From contig JAGPYM010000034.1 of the NCBI GenBank assembly GCA_020736575.1, positions 310,001-374,000 on the forward strand: a stretch of 64,000 nt of DNA. The letters run 5' to 3'. Origin of the DNA: Thelonectria olida (Eukaryota; Ascomycota; Sordariomycetes; Hypocreales; Nectriaceae). The notes under the pieces were generated by a model that saw only the letters and a program-made list of their open reading frames with translations, was not told the origin of the DNA and ran no database searches. Positions 9,924-20,524 of this stretch are shown piece by piece (position 1 is the first letter of the stretch; each line of letters starts with the position of its first letter). The position numbers and the translations under genes were made by a program.

Positions 9924-11450
9924 TTAAACATACACCGTTCCATATCCATCTCCCTCTCCTCGCTTTGTATCCACGGCCCTCGCATCTGTGAAAGGATATC
10001 CATATCCCAGGAAATCTCCCTCCAGCACCGGCAGCGGAATCTCCTCCCAAATGCCCTTAATTCGCGCTGCGCTCTCCAGAAAGTCCTCGCGCACCTGCTG
10101 GTATTTCTTGGCCGTGAGCTTTCCATCTCGCTTCACAAACTCTCCGTTGACCGTGACATGAAGAACATCCCCCACGCTCGCGTGCAGAATCACCGCGGCA
10201 ATCGGATCAGTCCAGCCCAGCAGCGCAGGAGACTCGCGCGCGTTCCACACGACAAGATCGGCTTTTGCTCCGACCTGGATGACGCCCAGGTCGGGTCGGC
10301 GAAGGGCCAGGCCGCCCGCGCGTGTAGCCAACGTGAAAGCCTGCACGACGCTCATGGGATTGTTCCTCGCAATGCGCCATTCCGAGACGACCTCGTCGAA
10401 GAAGTGGTACCGCGCAGACTGCAGCCAAATACGCGCCTGTGTGAGAATGTCCGTTGAAAAGGTAAAATGCGTGTCAACGCCGAGGGCGGCTTGGTCCTGA
10501 AGCACGTAAGAGTGAGGATGGGTGTGGCCGTAATGCATCTCCGACTCGGGCGTGATGGACAGGTACTGGTTAGTCGACCGCAGAAGCTGCACGCCGCGAG
10601 CGGTGATGAAGCTCCCGTGCGAGAAGACAACGGGGACAGACCCGTTGAGCACGTCGAATGGGTACACGTCCTCAGGGAGGTTCGTGAAGCCCCAAGGCCC
10701 AGCAACACAGTGCGTCGTCAAGACGGAGACGTTGAATTCCTTGACCAGGCTGGCAATCTGCTTCGCCTCGGCGCCGGGCTCAGGGCCCCAGGAATCGTAA
10801 GCGATGGCGAGCTCGGTATTCGTTCCGTCAAGGATTGAGCTCTTCGCAATCTCGCGGAAGTTGGGAATTTGCTCAACGACGGTGTAGTTCAGCGTTGGAA
10901 TGTCGTGGAAGGCGTAGGCCCAAAACACGCGGCCCCCGCTCACAATGGACGCGTTCAAGCCTGCGTAGGCCGTGTCGTTTGACCATGTATGGTGGGCATG
11001 ATCTAAAGTCGTCGTGACTCCTGCATTCAGTGCTTCGTACAGCCCAGTCAGTTGGCCGAGATAGACGTCCTTGGGACGGAAGTGCGCCGCGGCAGCGAAC
11101 TCGCCATAGCGGGAGAAGTACTCGGCCAGCGTCGTGTTTGACGCCAGAGTTTTAAAGGCTGTTTGCCATCCATGGCGGTGTGTGTCGATGAACCCAGGCG
11201 TGATGATTTGGCCCGAGACGTCAATGATCTCGACGTCTTCGGGGAGGTCGCTTGGTTTGGCATCTGAGCTGACGGCTTGGATCCGATCGTCGATTATAAG
11301 GATTGAGCCGTTCCGAATGACGTTAGGAAGCTCCGTTTCGTCGTCCCAAGCGACGATTGTTCCTCCAGAGAGTAGCTTCGAGGAACTACTCTCACAACTA
11401 CCCTGCCAGGCGAAGGCCGCCAAGGCCAAGAGGTGGGCGATGTTCACCAT
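9924..11450 (-). CDS. Secreted metal-dependent amidohydrolase
   Basis: This is a single-exon 508-residue protein. It starts with a signal peptide (MVNIAHLLALAAFAWQGSCE), which is unusual because most relatives (cytosine or guanine deaminase, S-adenosylhomocysteine/methylthioadenosine deaminase, s-triazine hydrolases) are cytosolic. The amidohydrolase fold is clear: N-terminal beta segment GGTIVAW, metal-binding GFIDTHRHGW (His91, His93), LTTHCVAGP, PVVFSHGSFI and FSTDILT with the metal-ligand Asp, then the C-terminal ATRAGGLALRRPDLGVIQVGAKADLVVW. It probably removes an amino or other group from a ring or amide substrate outside the cell or in the vacuole. The substrate cannot be told from the sequence. 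Several N-glycosylation sequons (NTT, NYT, NVS) fit secretion. Confidence 0.85.
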   Translation of the reverse strand: MVNIAHLLALAAFAWQGSCESSSSKLLSGGTIVAWDDETELPNVIRNGSILIIDDRIQAVSSDAKPSDLPEDVEIIDVSGQIITPGFIDTHRHGWQTAFKTLASNTTLAEYFSRYGEFAAAAHFRPKDVYLGQLTGLYEALNAGVTTTLDHAHHTWSNDTAYAGLNASIVSGGRVFWAYAFHDIPTLNYTVVEQIPNFREIAKSSILDGTNTELAIAYDSWGPEPGAEAKQIASLVKEFNVSVLTTHCVAGPWGFTNLPEDVYPFDVLNGSVPVVFSHGSFITARGVQLLRSTNQYLSITPESEMHYGHTHPHSYVLQDQAALGVDTHFTFSTDILTQARIWLQSARYHFFDEVVSEWRIARNNPMSVVQAFTLATRAGGLALRRPDLGVIQVGAKADLVVWNARESPALLGWTDPIAAVILHASVGDVLHVTVNGEFVKRDGKLTAKKYQQVREDFLESAARIKGIWEEIPLPVLEGDFLGYGYPFTDARAVDTKRGEGDGYGTVYV

Positions 11451-12664
11451 GTTTGTTTTCGTCGTTTGGCTGTCACCGGTTGTACATTTACTGGAGTCGA
11501 ATAGGTAGGGAACTAGGTGGTCAAGTGAAGCGGTCTGACTTATACGACTACAACTTACATGCAGTTCTTATAACTCAACTCCCAAGATATAGTAATACAA
11601 GGGACCCTCACTCGCCTTGCATATAATCCACAGCCAACCACCGCAAAAACGACCCATCTCACGTCAGGCTTCATGCAGACATCACTTCTTTTCGGGCCAA
11701 GCCGGCAAAAACCCAAAATTTCTTCTTATTTTGACTTATTTGATTGATAAGCTGACAGGGGCAGCTCCATTTGCCGAAGCTTCCATTGAACATGACATAG
11801 CTTGTAAGCGGTTCGTAAGCCGAGAACGTTGCAACGTCCCCCGCTGCCGAGGAGAGAATGCGGGGACATGTCGGGGAAGAGGCCGGAAGTACGGAACTTC
11901 ATGACCAGTTTTGCTCCGAAATGCGATGCTGCAAAGTGCCAGAACTGTTCCTGAATCATTCCCTGGTCCGTTCGTTGCTTCTGTGACTCATTTCCTGCCA
12001 AGTCGGCCTATCTCGAGAGTCCCGTAATATCACGAGCGACCTGGACAACTGTAAATGAACGAGATAGCTCTTCCTCGTGGTAGAATCCCTGCAGGTTTAA
12101 AACCAGACTACGCAAATAGTTCACGCACCTTGTCCCCATCGACAATGACCTTAAGCAGATGATCCCTGCAAAGTTTGGTATATTCACGTCATAGTGAGGT
12201 CCCCAAGATGGCTCTCCAAATAACATGGCTGAATGCAGGCAGTATTGGGTGTATCTCATCGCAGACTTGGGCAGAGTCAAGAAGCGACGACGATGGATAA
12301 CGTCGAGATCTGCAAGGACGCCCTGTCGCCATCACTGGAGTTGCTATCGCTATCGCGAGGCTCGGTATCGCGAGGTTCGCTATTGTTGGAGTCGCTGGAG
12401 TCGGTACCGCCGGCATCGTCTTCTTCTTCGGGTTAGAGAGTCCGGTACTTGGCCGTTGCATATTAGTCGTTGATTGTAAGCGTCTTTAAATTTTGTGGGA
12501 AAGCAATTTGGAGGAGGAAAGGAGCCTCTGTTCACAAGTAAACAAGCATTATGTTTGTTTTTTTATTGCTTAAAGGATGCATACTTAGTAGCCCCCGTAA
12601 GACACTGACTCGCTTACGCATAAATCAGCCGCCCGTTAGGGGAGTGCACCCTCATCCCTCGCAC
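11451..12664. other. Intergenic region with an orphan hydrophobic reading frame
   Basis: No complete gene is supported. On the plus strand an ATG at 12208 opens MALQITWLNAG, stops at TAA 12298-12300, and the same frame then continues to 12438 with a very hydrophobic glycine-rich tail (AIVGVAGVGTAGIVFFFG). The tail is built on GCGAGG/GGAGTCG-like DNA repeats. It may be a broken small membrane protein or a simple-sequence artefact. Confidence 0.35.
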
Positions 12665-14424
12665 TCACACGAGAGCCGGCACGATCTCATTCGAACTGAA
12701 GATAACATGCAACTTGTGTGCATAGTCTAACCCTTCCTCTGCAAGATCGTCCTGGGCCCAGACGGCCTGCATAATAGCAGTCACAAATTCCAGGTCTCGT
12801 GGATGTGTTGCCTTCTTCGTCTTGGAGACGAGTTCAAGCCACACCATCCTCCGCTCGTCACTGTCTGCTTCACAGCCCAGTATCAACAATGGGAATGGGC
12901 TCTGGCAGGCATCTACCTGAGACATAATAGCAAACGCTGTCTCGATCCACGCATCAAGCTTTGTCGACGCTTTCGTGGCACCCTCAGAAGAGCGGACGAC
13001 GTAGATCAACGTGGCTAGGCGGAAGAGCTCGAGGACTCTCCAAGATGCCACGATGGCCGGCTCGATGTCGTCGATATCCGAAGGAATGACGCGTATACGT
13101 CGAAGCTTCCACTCGAGCACTCTGATATAGCTTTTGTAGTCATCTGTGTGATATTCCGGGTTTGAAGGCTCCAGAACATTATCGCAAACCTCGGAGAGCA
13201 ACGCCAACAGCTCATGGGACAAGATCTTTAATCTTCCGCCCTGCAATGTATGAGTATCCTATACAACTCATATCAAAGTATCCCGGACATACCTCGGCCT
13301 CGCTGCACACAGTCGGGCTGGTAACCGCAAAGCCTAGGCCTTGGACCTGCACCACGTCACCAGCACGATGCCGTCTCCAATGTCGAAGGCTGAAACGAGC
13401 CAGCACGTCAAAGTATTGAACCCATCCGATGAGAGAAGCAAAGTCGCTTTCAGCAGTCGACTCGTCTAATTTGCTAGCCTTGACGATGCTCTTGGAGCCA
13501 CACGTATACCACAGCCAGTGACTTGACGTCGCCGAGTCGGCTTGGACCTGCAATTGTCGTCAATACGGCACACCCAGCTTGAGCAAATAGGGATTAGATA
13601 CCTCGTAAGAACACAAAAGCATGCCGGCGGCAATGTGCTGGAACGACTGGGGCTGGTCTATCCCACCCCTCATCGTGTCTGAGAGCGCTCTCAGTGCCGA
13701 AACCTTGCACTTGAGCGCGTTAGACCCCGGCCCGTCGCGATGCAGGGAGGCTAATGCAATGGCGGCCCTTAGAACTGCAGTAGAAGCGAGTGCGCCGTCT
13801 GAAAGGGCCATGCGGAGGATGACTTTGCGAATGTCGACTGCGCTTTGGTCGAACGCCTTCAGCGAACGGGACGAAACGGAAACGACTGTCGGACATTAGC
13901 TTGCCGCCTAAATCCAAGGTAGTATTGCGAAGATGGAAGCGCACAGTATTGAAGAAGTTCCTTCTCATGAAAAGTCAGATTAGAATGTGCATATGCGATT
14001 GGAAGCCCAGACGGCTGGGGGAACGGTGCCCCCAGACGCTTTGAGCGCGCGACGGCAGCGATTCTATCAGCAAGGCGAGCGAGTGACTTGTAGTCCGTTG
14101 TTTCCTCGGAAAAGTACGGTTGCATCTCAATGTCCCATGGGAAAACGTTGATGAGCTGCCCGTGGCGGCTCTTCCTCTGAATGGCCTTTGCCGGCGGCGT
14201 GGGCCCTTGGATGGCACGCCTGCGATCACTCTCGCGTGGCCAGGAAAGACGGAGGCCGTAGCCCAAGCATTCTCGCCCCAGGTCAGCACAGCGGCGACAC
14301 GTTGGGACTGTGCGATCGCAGAGTACTTTGCGGGCTACACGTCAACCTGTTAGCTAGGGCGTCCGCCGCCTACTGCTCCGATGGAGGCCAGACCTCTGCA
14401 AGTCCCGCATCCCTTGTTTGCCAT
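12665..14424 (-). CDS. Zn(2)-Cys(6) fungal transcription factor
   Basis: Exons (from the 5' end) 14424-14394, 14334-13945, 13885-13602, 13547-13293 and 13240-12665 give 511 residues; the introns are 52-59 bp. The first splice completes the zinc cluster MANKGCGTCRARKVLC then DRTVPTCRRCADLGREC, with cysteines 6, 9, 16, 23, 26 and 33 in perfect C2-C6-C6-C2-C6 spacing. The C-terminal region is the usual fungal-specific regulatory domain: LTFHEKELLQYF, then DIRKVILRMALS, AALASLHRDG, QHIAAGMLLCSYEVQ, WLWYTCGSKSIVKA and FRLATLIYVVRS. It should bind CGG-type half-sites and regulate nearby or metabolic genes. The divergent neighbour, the short-chain dehydrogenase at 15143, is a candidate target. The short first exon (31 bp) is easily missed. 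Confidence 0.92.
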
Positions 14425-15142
14425 TTCTAATCCGAGCGTGTGAATCAGCCAATGCAGCGGCGAATCGATTGGTGATCAAGGTCAGGCGTCAATCGCTGCG
14501 TCGAGAATGTTACGGTGCGTGTGGTGATGCGGAAGAGAAAGCGAAAGGAATCTCGCAAAAAGTAGCCTCAGAAAAGAACTCGCTTTGGGCTGCATTTGGC
14601 TGATTGGTTCCTTATGTGGTAAAAATGTCATCCATGTCTCACATGGCAAGATCATCATTGATGCATGATGCAGGTCATCGTCGGACCAGGGCAACTTTGT
14701 GCGAGGGGGCCAAGCCAAGTCGGGCTAACCACAGTGCACGAGTGGATGAGGCGGCGAGATTATTCAGCCGTCTAGGGGCAAAGAAGGCCGCAGTGATCCC
14801 TGTTCCGGGGACTCTGTGCGGACTTGGCGGAGTTGCGTATTTGCTACTGGCAGTGTCTCGGCGACTTTGGGCGACTTCAAGGACGAAATGATGGTTCTTT
14901 CGATAGGTGGCACTCGCATGCGCGATGCCGGAATCGGTGCAATGAGGAATCAGAGCCATAGGGTAAGGCGGGTGGCAGACGGTGTCGGTGGCTTTCTTCT
15001 ATCGTTTCGCTCGAGCTTCTGGAGTATATATACTGGGCGGTCTTCTCCCATCTAATTGACCTTTTCCATCGCTCTCAGACATCTCCATCTTCCAATATCC
15101 ATTTACTACATCACCCTCATCACGCACTTGCATCCCGATTCA
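14425..15142. promoter_or_regulatory. Divergent promoter between the Zn2Cys6 regulator and the dehydrogenase
   Basis: These 718 bases lie between two gene starts that point away from each other. A TATATATA box is at 15025-15032, about 110 bases before the dehydrogenase ATG, followed by a CT-rich leader. No further gene is seen. Confidence 0.5.
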
Positions 15143-16177
15143 ATGGCTTCGTATCTGATCACAGGCGCTTCGCGCGGTCTTGGTGTATGTGACCTTGAAC
15201 TCCTAACAACACAAATCAATGATACTTACGGGAAATAATAGTTCGAATTCGTTCGCCAACTGGCCCAAGACCCCGGTAACGTGGTCATCGGCCTCGTCCG
15301 AAACAAAAAGTCGACGGAAGAGAAGATTCACCGGGAACTCAAGCAACACGCAAATGTCCATATCGTCCAGGCTGATCTCGAGGACTACGTATCGATTCAA
15401 GTATGCATTTTCCAATGTCCGTCAAGAAATTTAAAATAATCCTGCTCACACAATGCAGAACTCTGTGCCCGACGTCTCCAACATCACCGGTGGCAGCCTC
15501 GACTACATCATCGCCAACGCCGCTATCGTTTCGTCCTATTCGGCCTTCGATTCTCTCGGCACCCTGTAAGCATCATATCTTGCTAATTTCAAGATAAAGA
15601 CTTAGCGCTGACACCTCAAAGGGGCAAGGACCCAGCTGGATTGGAAAAAGATCTGCTCGAATCCTTCAAGGTCAACGTCGTTGGAAACATCCACCTATTC
15701 AACTCGTACATGCCCCTTATCCTGAAGGGAAACGTTAAAAAGGTGATCACCCTCTCAACTGGCATGGCGGATTTGGATCTTGTCAACAAGTTTGAGCTCG
15801 CCATTGCAGCACCATACGCAATCAGCAAAGTGGGTGTCAACGCTGCTGTTGCCAAGTACAATGCCGAGTACGGCAAGGACGGCGTTTTGTTCTTGGCCAT
15901 TTCGCCAGGCCTTGTGGACACGGGCAACAATGTCAACGGTAAGAGCCCTCGAATTCTTGTAGTTTGTTGAGTTACTAACCAGGGTTTAGTTCCTGAGGAA
16001 CACGCTGCGGGCTTCGCGGAGATGACCAGGAAATTTGCTCTTTATGCACCTCACTTCAAGGGACCTGCCACTGCAGAGGAATCAGTCAACGATATGCTCA
16101 CCGTGATCAACAAAGCCACCGTCGAAACGTATGGAGGCGCTTTCGTGTCTCACAAGGGAAACAAGGAGTGGCTCTAA
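15143..16177 (+). CDS. Short-chain dehydrogenase/reductase
   Basis: Exons 15143-15184, 15242-15400, 15459-15565, 15622-15938 and 15990-16177 give 270 residues; the introns are 51-58 bp. It is a classical NAD(P)-dependent SDR of the C-factor/sniffer-like group. The cofactor motif TGASRGLG (residues 7-14) is cut by intron 1 directly after it. DLED and NAAIV follow, with catalytic Ser148 in VITLSTGMAD, Tyr168 and Lys172 in APYAISKVG, and the PG turn AISPGLVDTG. The substrate is unknown. It is divergent from the Zn2Cys6 regulator and converges with the M20 peptidase, with about 108 bases between the two 3' ends. Confidence 0.92.
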
Positions 16178-16285
16178 AAGATCTATCACATCCATAGCTT
16201 TTGAATCACGAGCTCCTCAGATTACATAAACTCTCAAAGTTACTCCAATATATAGATAACTGTTATTGTAAGAGAATTAATATCC

Positions 16286-17398
16286 TCATTGGAGGAAGTG
16301 AAGAACCAGCTTCTTGTATCCGGCTATGCTGTCGATCAACTCTGGAACGCGGATGTATTCATCTGGTCCGTGTGCAACCAGAATCGACCCAGGTCCGTAC
16401 AACACTCTCTTGTCACAGAACTCGTCCCTGAGTCGAGGGACATCAGTCCCAAAAGCCACCGGAGCCGCATCGAATCCGTCAATCTCCCAGTCCAAGAGAG
16501 CCTCGGGGTACTCAAACACAAACTTCAACTCCACATCTTGGTGCTGGGAAACTATTTCTGCAACCTTGGCTTTGATACCGGGCAAGTCAGAGACCATACG
16601 AACTTCGCAGAGCGCCTTGGCGGATGGGGCGACGATGTTATGCTTTTCTCCCCCCTCAAGGGTTCCAATATTGAATGTGGAAGGGCCGAGGAGGTCAGAT
16701 TCAGGCCAGCTTGCCGCAGAGAGGTCGTTCAATACCGCAAGAAGCGTAGACGTTGCACTCTTGCCAAGATGAGGATACCCCGAATGGCTAGTTGTTCATT
16801 CGTTAACCTAGCTGTTTAATGGCGTTTCCCCCCAGAGGAAAACTTACCAGGCAATGCCTTTGGAGATGACTTCAAAGGCCACTTGCCCCTTGTGGCCTTT
16901 CGCAAGCTTGCTCTCTGTTGGTTCAGCAAAAATGCCAGATTCCCAGGTCACTCCCATATCATTAGCAGCAATCATTCCATGGCCGCCATTTTCCTCGCCA
17001 ACCACGAACAACAATCCAATATCTCCCTCTGGTTGGACCTTGCCTTCCCTCCTTAGCTCCTCGGCAGCCACGATTTGAGCTGCCAGCGGGCCCAGATCAT
17101 CAGAGGATCCCCTTCCGCGGATGATGTCGCCGTCAATAGTTAGCGGAATATGCGGTGGCACCGTGTCCATGTGAGCCGTGAGAAGCACGCGTGTCTTGCG
17201 GGAGGAGCCGAGGTAAGCGTAGACATTGTGACGAGTAGAACCTGGCGCAATGGGGATGCGCTCAACAGTGTAGCCTAGGCTCTGGAGATGTTGTTCCAGA
17301 AAGACACCGATGCCGTGCTCGAGCTCGCTGGTGCTCACAATGGACATTAGCGACTTCAGAAGGTGGACTACCGGGTGTTCCATGATAGCAGACGTCAT
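16286..17398 (-). CDS. M20-family metallopeptidase (ArgE/DapE-like)
   Basis: Exons 17398-16848 and 16787-16286 give 350 residues; the 60-bp intron joins KGIA to CHSGYPHLGKSAT. The family motifs are plain: metal-binding AHMDTVP (His76, Asp78), GRGSSDDLGPLAA (bridging Asp100), catalytic and metal Glu pair in VVGEENGGHG (Glu135/136), and the late AHGPDEYIRVPEL His motif near the C-terminus. These enzymes hydrolyse amide bonds of N-acyl amino acids or dipeptides using two zinc ions; fungal members of this length are usually annotated as acetylornithine deacetylase-like or carboxypeptidase-like. There is no signal peptide, so it is probably cytosolic. The exact substrate is not predictable. Confidence 0.9.
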
Positions 17399-18204
17399 TG
17401 TTCAGTGAATGTTGAGATACAAATGCAGATATCTTAGTGCAAAATGGAAGAACTAGAAAGGACCATTACCAAATGTCGGAGATGCCCGTTTAAATACCTC
17501 ATGGCTGAGGTCTGAGTCATTAGCCCCGTCATGTGTTTGGAGGATGGATTACAAACGGCACAAGGGCAAGAAATGGCGGAATGGGCAGGTCCAGGGGAAG
17601 ACAGGGTTACAGGAAGATTCTCTTTATGATATTTGTCCTTGTTGGAGACGGAGCCGAAGCATGCATGGGGTCGTCGGCTCACAAGCCCGAGAAAGCCGGA
17701 GGACGCCCCGACCTATAGTCAGATCCACCCCGCCGAGCGGACTTCGATCCCGAGGCAGGTTGCTGTTGACTAGGTAATTGAGCCAACTACTAATGCGTAG
17801 GACCAGCAACTCCAGGGTGTCGAAAGAAATGAAGTATCAGACTACAGAAGGGGGTTTACGCACTCTGTGTTACAAATGAAGATTAATGCAGACAGAATAG
17901 AATCCATATACGTACAGAGGGACGAAAGAGAAGCCACCAAGTAACTTGGAACCGCCCAAAAGACTCCCTAGTTTAAATCACATATGCCGGGTTGAGAGAC
18001 TGGGTTTCTGCCCTTTGTCCTTTACGAAATCTCAATAGGTCGAGAGGGGTTGGGCTGTGTTCATATTGTGTCGACGAATACCTTCATCACTCCCCCCTGA
18101 GCGCCAATTCATTCAGTCCCAGATTAAACGTCAGTTTTAGCACTAAAAATAGAAAGGATGTGCAGATTACTGCTCCAGGCAGCATACTTATCAAATCTAA
18201 TCAT
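17399..18204. other. Intergenic region containing an NLR gene fossil
   Basis: No intact gene is present. Positions 17801-17936 hold a decayed copy of part of an NLR gene (listed separately). Weak resemblance to the same gene may continue to about 18045, but it is not secure. Confidence 0.5.
17801..17936 (+). pseudogene. Relic of an NLR gene exon (paralogous to 25815-25950)
   Basis: This 136-base stretch aligns without gaps to the end of exon 3 of the NACHT-ankyrin gene. By hand count about three quarters of bases match in the 130 bases from 17807. In the same frame both read DQQLQGVER, RRG, INxD and VQRDEREA, with about 27 of the 43 residues after DQ identical. Several changes make the relic more A/T-rich (AGG to AGA, GCA to GTA, CAC to TAC, GTG to GTA, GAG to GAA). 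The resemblance stops near the exon 3/intron boundary of the intact gene, and upstream stops interrupt the frame. It is probably a fragment of a lost paralogue, possibly hit by repeat-induced point mutation. Confidence 0.75.
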
Positions 18205-20524
18205 CTACCAAATGTCTAGGTCCTGAGGCGATTCGAGCAGATCACCAGCGGCTTTCTCATACTGACGTTTCTCTAATGCATTTTCGAGCCTCAGGGTCTG
18301 ATTGTGGCTACTTCCGCGACACCTTATGCTCATAGCCATGGCGCGCTCGAACCAAGGCTCTGCCGCCTCCCAGGATGAGCCCTTCTGCCATTGAAGACCA
18401 ACAGATATTGCAAAGTTGATAGCCGTATGTTGGCTGGGTGAACAAGTCGCTTTTCTGTCCAGTATTTGAGCAATAATTTCAAGGGCCTCGTCACACTTTG
18501 ATGTGCGATTGAGATACTGATATTGGAAAGCCAAATCGCGACAACGACGCAGCAGAAGGCCAGGCAAATCGTTCCTTGAAGTCAGACATTGTTCAATAAT
18601 TTCCAATCCTTGATCGAGTGTCTCCATTGCTTTTACCGTGTTTCTGATTTCGTGGTAGAACCTGGCCAAACAGCAATGGGCTTGTATGTTTAATCGAGAT
18701 AATTGTCTGCTGCTGCAACTCTCAATCAGCTTCTGCAGAGTACCCTCAATATTGATTGAAGAGTCGACTTTTGATGAGAGCAAGATTTCCACTAAACCTA
18801 ATTGCGCCTGAGTCTCATGTTCGTCTTGAGGCTCCAAGACTAAGGCCTTGAGGTCACTATTTTGGAAACTTGTTGGTGTGGCAAATCCAGACTTGGAGCT
18901 GGGGATTGATGGGACATGTGAAGCAGTAGAGCTGCCCCAGTCTTCAGTAATCCTGAACATGAGGACGGTAGCATCTTCATGCCTAGACCAAGACTTCAGG
19001 AAGTGGATCACTCTGACATAATGAAGCACTGTCTTTTGATCTTGAAGGCCGCTCCTCTTGACCATCGATGAACTTAGCCAATTGAGAATAGAATCTGCCT
19101 CGTTCATATGAGCATTCTCTGCGAGAAGTTGGGAAAGCTCATAGATTGCATCCACCGTGAAAGAATGCGTAGGAGACAACACGTTTGCAAAACCTCCGAC
19201 CACTTCTCTTAGCCCTTCGATCGCTTGTGTGATGCGGCCATCGTCAAGTGATTTCTGGGCATCAGACTTCATCTCATGAAGCGCACCTAGGGAATATAGA
19301 TTCCAATTAGAAGCTAGGGATAGAGACTGTGGAAGGATGGGAGGCGCCATTGGTTCTCTGCTTTGGTCGGAAGTCGTCTGCCATGGGAAGTTGGACCGTC
19401 TCAGAGGAGGCAGAATTGGAGGTGGGCGAGACTGAAACTCGGGTCTTTGCTCCCTGTTCGATGCGGGAGTCCAAGGCCTCCAAGGTCTACTTAAGTCGAG
19501 AACCACAGAGCTCCATGCCGGGGGAGTGGGATGGCGGGTAGTTGATGGGGAAATGGTTGACCAGAAACTCCTGCCTGGGAATGATCCTTCTTGGTGAAAT
19601 ACCAAGCGTGGACTTTCGTGAATCGAACCCGAGGTGCGTCGTGCGAGCATGTTCTGAGGTCCGGGGGATAGACTTGGAGTTCTGATGATGAGGTTTGCCG
19701 GCAAGGGGGGCGATTCTGAGAAAGAGTGAATAGTGGTGTCAATCACGTCACCCAAAGAATCAACATACCATCAGGCAATGCAACGTGGCCTTGGTTTGGC
19801 CCAGCGCACTTCCTCCTGATCTCTTCTGCCGTCCACGTCTTGGGACCGAACTGGAACTCGGTCTTTTTCGGTTCTCTCTCATTGGCAATGCGATTCAGTT
19901 TCCCAACGAGCCTTCGAGGCACGTTTTTCATGAACCCCCACTCTGAGAACTTGTCTTTATACATCTGGCGCCTGTTCCGAATTAATCATGCAAATTTTGA
20001 GACTGGGCAGCTCGTTGAACTTACGTGGCGTGGAAATTGAACGTCTCCCTCATAATCTTCATGGTTGTGTCCAAGGTTTCTTGATCATCAATGTAGAGTT
20101 TCTTTATGTTGGCCTTCTGGGCCGACCATGCTGCGGCGGATGGGCAACGGCCTTTTGTTTTTCGATTACTGCTGGCCGCCATCGAGTGTATCCCTGTTGC
20201 CTCGTTCGCAGTTGAAATATCAGGTTCAATTTCAGAGGCATTGTTGGGTGGTGCCGGGCCACCCTGTTGATCGGATGGTGGAATTGGAGGATCAAGAGGG
20301 AGGCCGAAGTTGAGGAAGTTAAATAAGGGTTCAGAAGGGAGATTTCCATCAGGATCATTAGCCTCGCCCTCAGGGCATGGGCCGGCGCCCTCGCCGACTC
20401 CGGGCTCTTGATCGATCCACGAGACATCCTGGAGGCTCCAGTCGAAGTCGAGACCTGTAACATTCGGGTCGATGCACTCGTTCCCAAGGCCGGTGATGAC
20501 GTCCGAGTTCCAGTCCAGGCTCAT
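18205..20524 (-). CDS. Clr5-domain protein with TPR-like C-terminal region
   Basis: Exons 20524-20025, 19971-19769 and 19715-18205 give 737 residues; both introns are 53 bp. The Clr5 domain (about residues 128-200) is interrupted by intron 1: SAAAWSAQKANIKKLYI, then LDTTMKIMRETFNFHATRQ and YKDKFSEWGFMKN. Clr5 domains are named from fission yeast Clr5, a heterochromatin factor, and are common in filamentous fungi. A Pro/Ser-rich linker follows, then helical repeats resembling tetratricopeptides (QLLAENAHMNEADSILNWL, LARFYHEIRNTVKAMETL, EAAEPWFERAMAMSIR). The start is the first ATG in frame (MSLDWNSD). The N-terminal 120 residues are acidic and low in complexity. A nuclear scaffold or regulatory role is likely but unproven. 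Confidence 0.85.

Noticed and set aside
17700..17790. tRNA-like T-loop (TTCGATCCC) and D-loop-like words
   Set aside because: The arms do not pair into a cloverleaf and no anticodon stem is seen.
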